NCBI RefSeq assembly: GCF_010093535.1
Contig: NW_022985166.1
Span: forward strand, 1,458,978-1,522,977
DNA length: 64,000 nt
Direction of reading: 5' to 3'
From: Lindgomyces ingoldianus
Lineage: Eukaryota; Ascomycota; Dothideomycetes; Pleosporales; Lindgomycetaceae
Of the stretch, positions 49,010-59,139 are shown in pieces. The notes under the pieces are model-generated. The model saw only the letters and a program-made list of their open reading frames with translations. It was not told the DNA's origin and did not search any database. Made by a program: the position numbers and the translations under genes. Position 1 is the stretch's first letter; each line of letters begins with the position of its first letter.

Positions 49010-50080
49010 CTAGAGAGTGATCTCACCCTTCCACATGCCCTCGGTCAACCCCAAAGTCCCAACACAGTGCTCCCACCTCGGTCCACCCCTTTCCCTTCTC
49101 TTCAAATACTGCAACAACTTCTGCCGCCTATGCACAAGCAACCTTAGGTTCCGCTTGTTGTGTTTGTCTCCCTTCCCCCTCGTCTCGATAAAATCCGCGA
49201 GCGTCTTGATTTTCGCCGTGAGTATCGCAATCTGCACCTCGGACGACCCTGTATCAGGCCCAATCCGTTTTTTTGCCGCTTCCGCATTCGTACGCGGCCG
49301 GATCGGCGCTGGGGAAGTCGCATCTACAGACGGTAGGCCCGGTGCCCGCGGCGGGAGAAGCAGATCGGTGTTGTGTCTCCCGAACGTGTTAACGCAGCGT
49401 GTGATATTCACACGCATGCGGTCCTTTGACGACCCGTTCTCGAGCGAGGTGATGCGCTGGATGGCGATGGAGGCCCGTGCGTGGTCTTCCTGTCGTCGCT
49501 TCTCGACATCTTCGGGCTCTACTTCGATCACCTGGGGTTTCTCATCGTAGGAGAATGCGCCGAGGTTGGATGTGGGTTGCTGTTCTACTTTCTGCTCTTT
49601 TCGGGGGACGGCGAGGGTTGAGGAGGTGGCGAGGGAGGCTTCTACCTCGGCGGGCTTTAGGGCGTAGTTGAGGTGGTATTCATCTTGCGGGATCTTGGCG
49701 TTTGGAGCGTGAGAGAGAGGTTTTCCGGTCTCAAAGGATTCGACGAAGGGAGTTGGGTTGCCGCGGATGGGGTCGCCGAGGTTTTCGGTGCGTTCTTTGA
49801 GGAGTTCGGATTGGCGGGAGAGGTTGGCGGCTTTCTTGCGGTTGCGCTGGGCGATGATGTAGGGGTCGTGGGTCATGCGCTTTCTGGAAACGGTCTTTTG
49901 GGCCGAGGGGATGGGCGAGGATGTGAAGGGTCGTAGGGGGAGGGCGAATTGGGAGGGGGGGGAGGGAGGGGAGGGAGGGGAGGCTGTTCCACAAGTCAGG
50001 TTTGCTAATTGAAGAGTATGGTATTTTTTCATACGTTTTGCTGCCCGAAGGCAGGCCAAGATGGGTATTCGCGGCGGCAT
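49010..50080 (-). CDS. Mitochondrial small-subunit ribosomal protein uS15m
   Basis: Two exons, 50080-50035 and 49983-49010 (51 bp intron); 339 aa. Exon 1 encodes [15 protein letters not shown], an amphipathic mitochondrial targeting start. After a Pro/Ser-rich tract ([12 protein letters not shown]) and a basic linker, the uS15 domain lies at ~245-339: [40 protein letters not shown] and [17 protein letters not shown]. The Pro/Ser tract is coded by a polypurine/polypyrimidine run next to the acceptor site. The yeast ortholog is MRPS28. It is divergently transcribed from uS2 with a 220 bp gap, suggesting a shared promoter. The longer unspliced ORF to 50158 lacks the correct N-terminus. Confidence 0.92.
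   Translation of the reverse strand: MPPRIPILACLRAAKRMKKYHTLQLANLTCGTASPPSPPSPPSQFALPLRPFTSSPIPSAQKTVSRKRMTHDPYIIAQRNRKKAANLSRQSELLKERTENLGDPIRGNPTPFVESFETGKPLSHAPNAKIPQDEYHLNYALKPAEVEASLATSSTLAVPRKEQKVEQQPTSNLGAFSYDEKPQVIEVEPEDVEKRRQEDHARASIAIQRITSLENGSSKDRMRVNITRCVNTFGRHNTDLLLPPRAPGLPSVDATSPAPIRPRTNAEAAKKRIGPDTGSSEVQIAILTAKIKTLADFIETRGKGDKHNKRNLRLLVHRRQKLLQYLKRRERGGPRWEHCVGTLGLTEGMWKGEITL
49955..49982 (+). repeat. G-rich polypurine tract (quadruplex candidate)
   Basis: Repeated GGGAGGGG-type runs on the plus strand give at least four G-runs of three or more. The tract lies within exon 2 of uS15m directly beside the splice acceptor and encodes the SPP repeat on the other strand. Confidence 0.7.
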
Positions 50081-50300
50081 TGGAAGTACTGGAGATGCAA
50101 TGCTCTCTCGGTCTGGTCCCATGCTCACTTTTGAAGACTTTCTCCAAGCTCTCAACACTAACCCTAATCAGGGTAGCGTCAAAGAATTACGCGAATTTCC
50201 GCCCACCACAAATTCCTCCCCTCACCTCGGAGCTTCGACATCGCGAACTTCTCTTTCTACACCCGCTATCCAGCCGTCTCACCACCGCCAATCCTTCAAG
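50081..50300. promoter_or_regulatory. Bidirectional ribosomal-protein promoter with telobox-like element
   Basis: The 220 bp between the uS15m ATG (50080, minus) and the uS2 ATG (50301, plus) contains AACCCTAA at 50160-50167. This sits inside the perfect-armed inverted repeat ACCCT-AATC-AGGGT (50161-50174). AACCCTAA is a telobox, the site type bound by Tbf1-like factors and known from ribosomal-protein promoters in several fungi. The element is near mid-gap and so could serve both genes. Seen in sequence; binding is inference. Confidence 0.6.
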
Positions 50301-51389
50301 ATGGCCCCCAGCAACCTCCCCGCCATCTTCAACCCCACGTCTTCGGACATCGAGATGCTTCTCGCGGCGCAATGCCATCTTGGCAGCAAGAACCTCCAGG
50401 TGCACATGGAGCCATATCTGTGGAAGACGAGGCCTGACGGTATCAACGTGATCAACATCGGCAAAACCTGGGAGAAGATTGTTCTTGCCGCGAGGATCAT
50501 TGTCGCCATTGACAACCCGGCTGATAGTACGGGTCCCCTCATTAACACTCTCCCCACCCCCGAAATCAATCCTTTTCAAGCCGTGAGACTAGAGATAGAC
50601 AGGAACATGAAGGCTGATTATTGAGTAGTCTGTGTCATCTCCGCCCGCCCCTATGGCCAGCGTGCTGTCCTTAAGTTCGCCGCCCACACCGGTGCCGTCG
50701 CCATCGCTGGCCGCTTCACCCCCGGAAATTTCACCAACTACATCACCCGCTCTTTCAAGGAACCGCGCTTGATCATTGTCACGGACCCGCGCACCGATGC
50801 TCAGGCTATCAAGGAGGCTTCATATGTCAATATCCCCGTCATTGTAAGCCCCCCTCCTCCCTGACTTGAAAGATGGGGATCGGAATTAGTGCTAATGTGG
50901 TACGATTAGGCCTTAGTTGACACCGACTCCCCAACTGAGTACGTCGACGTCGCCATTCCAACCAACAACAAGGGTCGCCACGCTATCGGTCTGATCTGGT
51001 GGATGCTCGCCCGTGAGGTCCTCCGTCTACGTGGCACTCTCGCCTCCCGCGAAACCGAGTGGGACGTCATGACGGATCTGTACTTCTACCGCGACCCTGA
51101 GGCTGAGGAGAACAAGGATGCCGCTGGCGTCGAAGAGGCCAAGGTGCCCGGCGCTGAAGAGGTTGGCGCTGCTCCCGTGGATACTGGCTTCGCGAACGAG
51201 TGGGAGGTTAGTGGTGCTGGTGCAGGCGCTTTTGCTGCAGCGACTACCACTGCGGCGGTGGGGGGAAGCTGGGATGCTGATGGTGGTGCGGATTGGGCGG
51301 CGGCTACTACGACGGCTCAGGAAGGCGGTGCTGCGGGCGAGAACTGGGGCACTGCTGCGGCTACCACGGACACCAACGTCCAGTGGTGA
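50301..51389 (+). CDS. rps0: 40S ribosomal protein uS2 (S0)
   Basis: Cytosolic small-subunit protein uS2 (Rps0/SA family), 306 aa in three exons, 50301-50526, 50629-50843, 50910-51389. The first intron (102 bp) joins NPAD to [18 protein letters not shown]; the second joins NIPVI to [17 protein letters not shown], both as expected for the family. Other signatures: [39 protein letters not shown] and [20 protein letters not shown]. The C-terminus is the usual acidic then Ala/Gly/Trp-rich tail (ending NVQW). It functions in 40S assembly and head structure. Start MAPSNLP; the frame extends upstream to 50061 but that part is promoter sequence. Confidence 0.97.
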
Positions 51390-51918
51390 ACACCCCTTCC
51401 CCTTCCGTTCCCCCATCCACATCATCTCATATTGGCTTTCTTTCCCTTCTCCCTGTTATGTCCTGTGGTACTACCCCTTTAAACCCCTAGGGATAGGAGC
51501 TTGCATGGAACGGAAAAGATGTATTCAGAAAATATTCACTTGTCTGTCTGTTATGGAGTGGGTTGGGCTGAAGGAACACATCGTTCGGCACTTACGAGGG
51601 AAAGATACTCAGACTCTGGCTCTTGTGGAGTGGGGGAATGAGGGAAAGCCCTGTGCTGGCGACCTGGGTCGACTTGATTGGCGCCCATTTCTTCAATTCT
51701 ACTTTGCTTTATGACATACATAAAGGTTATTAGATATCCACGATATTCATGTGTGATGCGTGATGAGTAAGTGATACTAGGATGTGAGTGAGGGGGATTG
51801 CTAGAGGGGATGATTGAAAAACGACCGGATAAATCATTACCAATGTTTATATAAAATACCCCCATTTCCTATTTCCCTTTCCTACCTCGAATTTGGGAGC
51901 ATGATTTCATCCTCAGGC
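51390..51918. other. 3' regions of uS2 and EAF genes
   Basis: Convergent gene ends; no gene seen. Confidence 0.5.
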
Positions 51919-53711
51919 TCATTCCTCTTCACTCTCCTCACTACTCGTCCCAGCCAGCCCCTCCATCATCACCTTATACAATGGATCATCTTCATCCTCT
52001 TCGACCACTAGACCGCCTTCGCTCATCTTCCTACCAACCCCTGGCTGCTGCTGTTGCTGCTGCGTAGTACTCGGCTGTGCGGGCGGGCCGATATCCATGG
52101 GCTCTACATCCCTATCATCGACCCCCTCGTCCTCATCTTCGTCATCATCCTCTTGATCCTCGACATATCCCCCATCTTCCTCATCACTTTCTCCATCCCC
52201 CCCACTGGCACCACCACCTAGATTCCCAAAATCAATAACCCCGTCATCATCCCCGCCATCAGCATGTCCATATCTACCGCCAGCTCCAGCTCTGCGACCT
52301 GGAATCCTTGAACCCGGTCTTCCTGGCGTGAATCCTGGGTTCGGTGACCCTTCGACGCTGCTCGCAGCAGTCGCCAGACTAATCGGTCCATTGGATGGCG
52401 ATTTTAAGTATCCTAGGCCGCTGAGACCTAGGTTTTGGCCAAGTCCAAGGGATTTGAGCGCGGAGCGTGAGGGCCGGGAGTGGGAGTCCGGAACTTCGAT
52501 TTCTAAGGCGCCGGTGCCGGTGTTGTTGTCGTCGGAGTCGAAGTCCCCGTCGGCGTCGACGTCTGGAGAGGAGTGGAGGCGGTGGGGAGGCGGATCATGA
52601 TTTTGGTTATGGTTGCGGTGGGGTGAGTGTGAGGAGTCGATCGAGCCGTCGGCGTCGATGTCGGATTCGTCTGACGAGTGAACGAGTTCTGCGGATTTGA
52701 TCTTCGACGATACATGTTGGGATTTCGGGAGTGGTTTGCGGGCAGGCTTTGTAGTGAGGTTGAAGGTAGAATTGGACTTGGAGGTGGGTGTCGGGTCGGG
52801 GACGCGGGTGGAGGCGCGGCGGTCAAGGCGGACTGTTGGTGCGGGCTGGGGCTGTTGTTTCTTTGTGGTGGGTTTGCGCTGGACGAATGGGTCGGCGTCT
52901 GGGCTCTTGCGTTTTCGCGGCTTAGGTGCCGATGAGGACTGTCGCTGCTGTGTGGTTCGTGGTTTTACTGCGGTGGAGGATATGATCGATGGGGCAGATT
53001 TCCGGGGGGGAAGTAGCGGCGTGTTCAACGCACTCCCAGTCCCAGTGCGATAGTCTGGTGAACTCTGATGATACTCGCTTTCGTAGCCGCGTTTCTCTTT
53101 GTCCTTCCCCTTTTGTAGGAAATGGCGGAAATCGTACGGGTTGTTGGGATCGGGGTCGTCGTTGTCGTCGCCGACGCCCATGTCGAAAAGGTCGTCAACG
53201 TCGCCGCTGGCATCTTCATCGCTGTCTTTCTGTTTTCGTGGGAAGATCTTTGGGTGTGAGGATGAGATGTCTGTGGCGTTACGGGATTGGAGGTTGAATG
53301 TGTAGGTGGAGGAAAGGGGCTCGAGGGTGCATTTCTGTGACGAGGGGTCGAAGAGGAGGATGTAGGACTTCTTGGGTGCGGTTTTCTGACCAGTAAATGT
53401 GAACAAGTCTGTATCTTTCCGGCCATCTTTGTCCTCGAGGCGTAGTTCATAGGAGTCAGTAGAGGAGGATGTGAGTGTTGCGTTGCGGGTTGAAGAGGCT
53501 TGCGGTGGTTTGTGGTTGTCTGGGCTGTGCGTGAGAAGGCGGTTTAGACTGGAGACAAAGAGGGAAGGACAGGATTACATTTCACAGCGCTGTATGTAGG
53601 GACTGAACTATCGTTCTTCGTAATTCGATCGCTGATATGTAGACTAAAATGCGCTTTCTTATGCGGATCCAGCACTCGAGGCGAGCGGGAGTCCAGCATC
53701 GGGGATGTCAT
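51919..53711 (-). CDS. EAF-type RNA polymerase II elongation factor
   Basis: Two exons, 53711-53579 and 53519-51919 (59 bp intron); 577 aa. Splicing at CAGCCCAG joins YSAVK to YNHKPPQ, the order found in ELL-associated factor (EAF) N-terminal domains. That domain covers ~1-135: HFSLHISDRI, the NHKP motif, YELRLEDKDG, LFTFTGQ and YILLFDPSSQKCTLEPL. The rest is low-complexity: Ser/Arg/Pro-rich, then strongly acidic (DDDEDEDEGVDD; SEESEEE at the C-terminus). EAF binds ELL and stimulates transcription elongation in the nucleus. The start MTSPMLDSR at 53711 is the first ATG; an alternative lies 12 bases inside. An unspliced frame would start at 53406 with a non-ATG codon and lose the key N-terminal residues. 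Confidence 0.85.
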
Positions 53712-55260
53712 TGCGGCTCCTCAGCCCTACCTTTCGCTGCTCTGCTCCGACACGTTCAAAATACTAATAATCCGATGCGACAGGTATGAAAACGGAACGG
53801 GGGAAAGAAGCATGCGCAAAGAGGGGTCCAAGGGTCTGTCAAGCTGTCATGCCCAGTGCTTGTGTTTGATTGAATTGACGGCGAGGCGAGAAGAGTGCGG
53901 CTGGTCCCCTGTTCCCGATGATCCGGATGCTTTGCCGGCTTGGGCGGCGTATAGTTAGCTTGGATTCTGATTGCGCGGGCCTTCCCGTGCCTATCGACGA
54001 AAGGGAAAACCCCACAGACGACTATTTTTAGGCGGATTTGCTAGTCTTTAGTGACTTGAGGAACATGGTTTTTAGAAGACAGTGGATAGATCGTGAGACT
54101 TCAATGTGTCAGACCTAGAGGCGTGGACAAGGCGAAGCACACTCTGGAAGAAGTGACGGCAGGGCTCCATTCTGGTGGGATGACTTTGCTTCCACCCGTG
54201 AGGTGACGGATACCAAGTGGTAGGGCAGTTGTTATCGCTTCATATGGCTGTGTCGACTTCGCGTTGGGAACAGGCAGCCGGTATGACCCTTTTGGTGGCC
54301 GAAGACCCTATAGCTCACTATTTGTAGCTACCGGGAGTTTTCGCATACCGGCTCTCGCGAATGAGAATTAATGTGGGATCCTCAAAGGACAATTTTGCAA
54401 TGCAAATTTCAATCCTGCACACTGAGAAGCCATTTCTTATTCACTAGACATTCTTGTGTGCAACAACATGGATCAACTCCGCCTTTTAGACGATTCCGTG
54501 ACAGATCTGGTGGCTGATGTCAATGCAAATCCCCTTCGAATTTTCGAGTCTCAGAGAATGATGGGTACCTTCCCGTGCTAGCTCTGTTAATGAGGCCGCC
54601 TAACACGGACTTTCCGCTAGTTAAAGCTCTGAAAGACAGTTTGAGGCATTATAAGGCTAAGGTAGGAAAGAAAGCACTCTCAGAGCCTTGGCCGACGTTT
54701 CGTTCACTCTGAACACTGAGCAACAAAGCTCTGCTAATGGGGTTGGTGTCGTTGGTTTAACCTACGAGGACATTGTGAACATATCTTGACTAGAGTAATG
54801 TTTCACCTCCTTCTCTTCGTGGTACGTTCTCATTTCGTCGGGTATGATACCTATAAAAGATCGGAATTAGATCGGCGGCCTTGATTTGATTTGACTAGCT
54901 CTATCCTCTGTCCTATCGACAGGATGTTACGTCAATTAAGGCCCACAATCCACCGTCGGGCCACTATCTTCGAAATTCCTCAGAATACCTGCAAAAAGAA
55001 AATCGTCGGAATAACGCCCAAATAACAATAGGGCTTCCACTAATCCTCTACCGTCTTCACTGCCCGAAAACGCCAAAACCCACCGCCAAAGCAGGCAAGA
55101 TAATCACAAGTCTGTCCCTCCAACCGAAGGGCTATTGCAGCAGCACCACTGAGTGCGGTCACGCAGTTCTCTATAACGCTAACATCATCATCAACGCTGA
55201 CATCAAACAAAATTCCAGGCCTCAGACCCAACTCCAATCCCCCCAAAACTCAAACCTACA
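53712..55260. other. 1.5 kb spacer
   Basis: EAF promoter side, then unrecognised DNA with a short coding relic at 54470-54713 (listed). A 68-codon frame at 55040-55246 (minus) starts with TTG and is not called. Confidence 0.5.
54470..54713 (+). pseudogene. Short coding relic with frameshift
   Basis: An ATG at 54470 opens MDQLRLLDDSVTDLVADV, then NANPLRIFESQRMMG. The frame then hits a stop (FPC*), while another frame picks up directly as YLPVLALLMRPPNTDFPLVK, then ALKDSLRHYKAKVGKKAL and PWPTFRSL before a stop. The two pieces read as one protein split by a frameshift. No family recognised. Confidence 0.35.
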
Positions 55261-56217
55261 CTATCTCCCTGGCTGACAATGTGCATACCCCGCCAAAACC
55301 TTCTTCCCGCCAATCTTCTTATTCAACGGGTACTCCCAATCCACGCCCCTTGTACCACTCCAACCCGCCGCACCTTTCCCATCGTGATATCCTACATTCG
55401 CGATTGTCCTTGATTTAGTCGTAGACGTTGTAGTTATATGCGGAGCAGAAGATGATTGGTAGGTAGACGTGGCTGTGAATGGGGATGCGGTGGTGGATGT
55501 GAATGTGCGATTGGGGGTTTTCTGGGAGGGTAGTGAGGGGTCGCTGCGAGCGGCAGCGAGAATGGCATTGGCGATGAGGTGTGTGTCCTCGCGGGTGCGA
55601 GCATGGAAGGAGGATGGGATAGCGATTACAGGTCGGGGAGGAGGGGCTGGGAGAGGGATTGGAGCTATTGAGGCGGCAGGGGGCTGGGGGAGTGGTGGGG
55701 GAGTTGTTTGTGGGGTAGTGGAAGCCGAGGCAGGTGCAGGTTTGAGTTCTGGTATGATAGGCCTGGGAGGGACCCAGTCAGAAGATGGAGGGCTGGTTGT
55801 ACCGGTAGCATTGTGGGCTTGCGAACCCGCCGTAGTATGCTGAGCGTCGCTGGGTGGTTGTAATTCAGTTTGCTGTCCAGCCTCGGCTACTTTGAGGAGC
55901 GGAGCTGCTTGTGCTTGCTCAGGATCAACTAGGACCTCAATGGCGGTAAGGGGTTCGGCTTCTCCTTTCAACTCATCCACTACCACGGTTGTCTGCGAAT
56001 TAGGCGTCTCTTTCTTTCCCTTCCTACGTTTCAGAAAAGTGAAGGCTCTGGACCACCTCTTTTTCTTATCCTTCTTGCTCCCCTCCACCTGTTCGTCTTC
56101 GTTCGTAGTTGCTGTGACCTGTATGCTCGAACCCGAGACTGCTACATCCTTGCTCTTGAGATGCGGCGAGAAAGACGAAGCTGGCACAACCGCACCTGAC
56201 GGCGATATATTAGCCAT
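55261..56217 (-). CDS. Basic/proline-rich fungal protein, function unknown
   Basis: Single exon of 318 aa from the ATG at 56217 (MANISPSGAVVP); upstream codons belong to a TTG-started extension. A lysine/arginine-rich patch (KKDKKKRWSRAFTFLKRRKG, residues ~45-65) resembles a nuclear localisation or membrane-binding segment. It is followed by a Pro/Thr/Ser/Ala-rich disordered middle and a short conserved-looking C-terminus (DTHLIANAILAAARSDPSLP, then NVGYHDGKGAAGWSGT and WEYPLNKKIGGKKV). No enzymatic motif. I cannot assign a family. Confidence 0.65.
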   Translation of the reverse strand: MANISPSGAVVPASSFSPHLKSKDVAVSGSSIQVTATTNEDEQVEGSKKDKKKRWSRAFTFLKRRKGKKETPNSQTTVVVDELKGEAEPLTAIEVLVDPEQAQAAPLLKVAEAGQQTELQPPSDAQHTTAGSQAHNATGTTSPPSSDWVPPRPIIPELKPAPASASTTPQTTPPPLPQPPAASIAPIPLPAPPPRPVIAIPSSFHARTREDTHLIANAILAAARSDPSLPSQKTPNRTFTSTTASPFTATSTYQSSSAPHITTTSTTKSRTIANVGYHDGKGAAGWSGTRGVDWEYPLNKKIGGKKVLAGYAHCQPGR

Positions 56218-57908
56218 TGCTTGTCGTATGCAGTCGCGTCCGAGAGGGTACGTCGGGTCTCGGGTGCCGACAATATGTCTGTCCAACTAGCGAGCACAAT
56301 GAGCATCTAGGTCCTCTGAGTGGTCCTACGCAATGCCGAGCTTCAGCATTCTGATGCGCAGCTGTTAAAATGTGCTTCAGAGCAATATCTCCTGCCTCTC
56401 GGAAATAGCGAACTGCAATGCGGCGAGATTGCTGGACCGAAAGAGGGGAGATGTTGAAATAGAATCCACCCCACCGCAATACGGAAAGGCATGCGTATGA
56501 CGACCCTCGTATCGGGCGAACACCGTGACAGGGGTGTTGTGAACCCCGATTGGATGTGAATGCAGATACGAATGCCCCAGCCCATCATGAGCCGTAGTGT
56601 CGCAAGGCGTGAAGAATGTAAGAAATGCTTGCTCCGCACGTGGGTGACATCTGTCGTGTACTCGTCGTGTACTCAGTGTGTCGGGCGAAAATTGAAGGGG
56701 AATACAAAAAAGTGATAAACCACTCGAGAAAGACTGCAAAATTTACTAAAGCGAAGTCGGCCTTGACCTATAAGTAGGACGAAATGGGCCCGACGTCATC
56801 GCATTCAGGAAGCCAAATTCCCCATGGGCTTCCTTCAAAGTCAAGGGCACTTTTTTCAATGACTTCTAGGAGAGGTGGACTGACTTCTAACACCATGAAC
56901 ACTTGGACGGTCGTCTCTACTTGGAATAAAATATCTGAGTCCTCGTAGAGCGAGTGAAGCCTGGCCAAAACATACGGAAAGCAGAACGCCCGTAGTTAGG
57001 ATCACTTTTAGGCTAACTTCGTCGCTAGTACTTCATTGAGGGAATAGTACGGTGGTGCAGTGCAACAAAGTCGGAATGTGGGGATGCACCCGCAGTGTCG
57101 GGATAGGCCCTCTTAGCGACGGATAACTAAAATGCCATGTAGGTGCATTGAAAAGCACCGTGTCGATATCAAGTTGCATTCGGACGAGTGGAGCTGGTTC
57201 TTTCAGGTTGCCATGCGCCCAAGAAAGTGTTCATCCGGGCAAGTCTAGAGGGTTAGTGAAAGCCGAATGCCTTGCCGCGGAGCTTAGTCTAAGTGAAGCA
57301 TCGATATTGAAAGTTCGTGGTGCTCCTGCCTTCATATTAACATTCCATCGGTCTTTTCCGGGTGGCAGTGAGCCATGCTGCTAAACAACTAGATATACGT
57401 TTTAGCCTAATATCCTACTCACTAACGAAGGCGGTCGGCGCAAACCACTCGCAGAATATGCTGCTATTGATAGAAGCCAAGAATTTTGAGGATATTGGAA
57501 AGCATGTACTCACAATATAGGGAACCGGCACCCAGTAACTTGCGCGGACCTTGCGCAGTGAAAATTTGGACTTGGGTCAGGCCAGTATCGTCTATGCTAA
57601 GGTCCGGCGCCTTCTCAACGCCATCTCCTCGCAATGGGATCATTTCCTTAATATGGGATCAATATCGAAGGTACGATCTTCGAGCCTAATCCCGAGGCCA
57701 GAGCATCGGGAACGGGCGAGAGTACGACGGCTATGGGGTGACAGTGAACCTGAGCAAAAAGACAAATAGGCTCTGATGCCCAAAAGATGTCAACTCAAGT
57801 TCACCAACCTCTGCCCTTTGTACATACTCAAGCTCACCCAAACCTCACCTCTCTGTACATACCATCCATAACGAGGATACTCCAGATCACTCTGTCCCTA
57901 TCGTTGGC
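56218..57908. other. 1.7 kb spacer with possible minus-strand gene remnant
   Basis: Promoter of the basic/proline-rich gene at the left. The part 56768-57770 has coding-like text on the minus strand (listed separately). The remaining DNA up to 57908 is the promoter of the cysteine-rich protein gene. Confidence 0.45.
56768..57770 (-). pseudogene. Possible decayed multi-exon gene
   Basis: On the minus strand several stretches read like exons with intron borders. From upstream to downstream: MIPLRGDGVEKAPDLS and IDDTGLTQVQIFTAQGPRKL to a GTGAGT donor near 57513, then WFAPTAFV and, after another GTGAGT, HGSLPPGKDRWNVNMKAG, APRTFNIDASLRLSSAARHS, and at the end LYEDSDILFQVETTVQVFMV to a stop at 56768. 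Frames do not connect throughout and stops intervene, so this may be a pseudogene or a gene whose splicing I could not solve. Family unknown. Confidence 0.25.
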
Positions 57909-58304
57909 ATGCACGCCTTTAAGTTGCTCTTCACACTTCTGGCCGCAACCACTACGGCCTCCGCAATGGCTTTAGAAGGCCGCTCGGATCCTGGAGGCCC
58001 ATGTTCCAAGCTCTCCGACTGCTACGGGGGAGCGCGTTGCTGTAGCGGTATCTGCACCCTGGGGGATTGTAGTGGGAGGCCGGCAAACGAAGGAGCTTCC
58101 TGCACCAAGTACGCCGACTGCTTCGGAGGAGCCATTTGCTGCAATAATCAGTGCAAGTTGGGAAGCTGCCGAATGGACGGGTCATGCGACGCTGACAACG
58201 ACTGCTTTGGATGGTGCCATAATAGCCTCGATCGTAGATGTTGTGTTCCCAAAGGCAAGACAGAAGGAACTTGCAATTGCGTCGGACCATGTACTTGGTC
58301 GTAG
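57909..58304 (+). CDS. Small secreted cysteine-rich protein
   Basis: Single exon, 131 aa, ATG at 57909. Signal peptide MHAFKLLFTLLAATTTASA (cleavage near residue 19-20). The mature part has 20 cysteines in three related units. Two clear copies follow C-x5-C-x5-CC-x3-C-x4-C: CSKLSDCYGGARCCSGICTL and CTKYADCFGGAICCNNQCKL, each then GxC. A third degenerate unit starts CDADNDCFGWC. The spacing resembles cystine-knot-like (disulfide-rich) modules found in secreted fungal proteins. Its job could be host or microbe interaction or wall binding; nothing decides. No neighbour suggests a pathway. Confidence 0.85.
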   Translation: MHAFKLLFTLLAATTTASAMALEGRSDPGGPCSKLSDCYGGARCCSGICTLGDCSGRPANEGASCTKYADCFGGAICCNNQCKLGSCRMDGSCDADNDCFGWCHNSLDRRCCVPKGKTEGTCNCVGPCTWS

Positions 58305-59130
58305 GCCTGGGTAGTCGATGGAACTGATTAAGAACGATCTCAAATGCCTTCCAGCCTGTATGGAGAGATGAGAGAACGAATTTTGCAGAATGGAGCGGAA
58401 AAATCCGGTAACGGTAATTCGGTTGTGGCTAGAACTTTGAATGTGTGGTGTGGCATTAATGTTTGATGGTGCATTGGGATACCCAGACAGCGATCATACA
58501 AATTTGGAGTTCCTACAGTTCTTGATGGCTTGATGTAAATTGCATAGTGTCCTTCTAGTGTGGAGTCGTTCATGTAAACTAAAGGGGGCTGGGCAAAAGC
58601 TTTGCAGTCTGCCCCAACTAATGGCATTTCATGGGTGTTTAACTGACATTGAAGCTTGAACAAAGGAGCTGAGGCCAGCATTCTAGACATAATTTGCGAT
58701 GCCATAGAAGAATTATGGAGGTGACAGCGTATAGAGGTTGGAGTCTTGAGGTGGGCAACAGGATCACAGAAATGACGTTGCGCTATCGATAAGGTCAGCA
58801 GCTTCTCTCATTACTCTTTTCTTTCAGGGCCCTCAACCTCTTCAATGTAACAGCGATTAAAGCCTTGGATGAGACTTCTCAACCCCGAATCTCTAGGTTT
58901 CTTCATGAAGATACCCGCTCTTCCACCACCACAGCCTTTGACTAGCCTGAGGGATACAAGTCTGGCATATCGACATGGGCAAGCCTGGGTCCCTTTTTCT
59001 ACCGGATATCCTTCCTTGCCCAGTGCCCGGACGATGCGAATTCCATGCAGCCATTTTTGGAGATGGTCCTGATAGTAAAGTCCCTGACAAGTGGTTTTGC
59101 GTCCATTGCCAAAAGCACCATCTGACCGCG
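58305..59130. other. Spacer with uncertain ORFs
   Basis: A minus-strand 121-codon frame (58340-58705, ATG MASQIMSRMLAS) overlaps the likely 3' UTR of the cysteine-rich gene and resembles no family. A plus-strand frame at 58975-59205 contains a CVHC pair (DKWFCVHCQKHH) and may be part of the next gene or an unrelated remnant. Neither is called. Confidence 0.4.
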
Positions 59131-59139
59131 CTTGAACCC

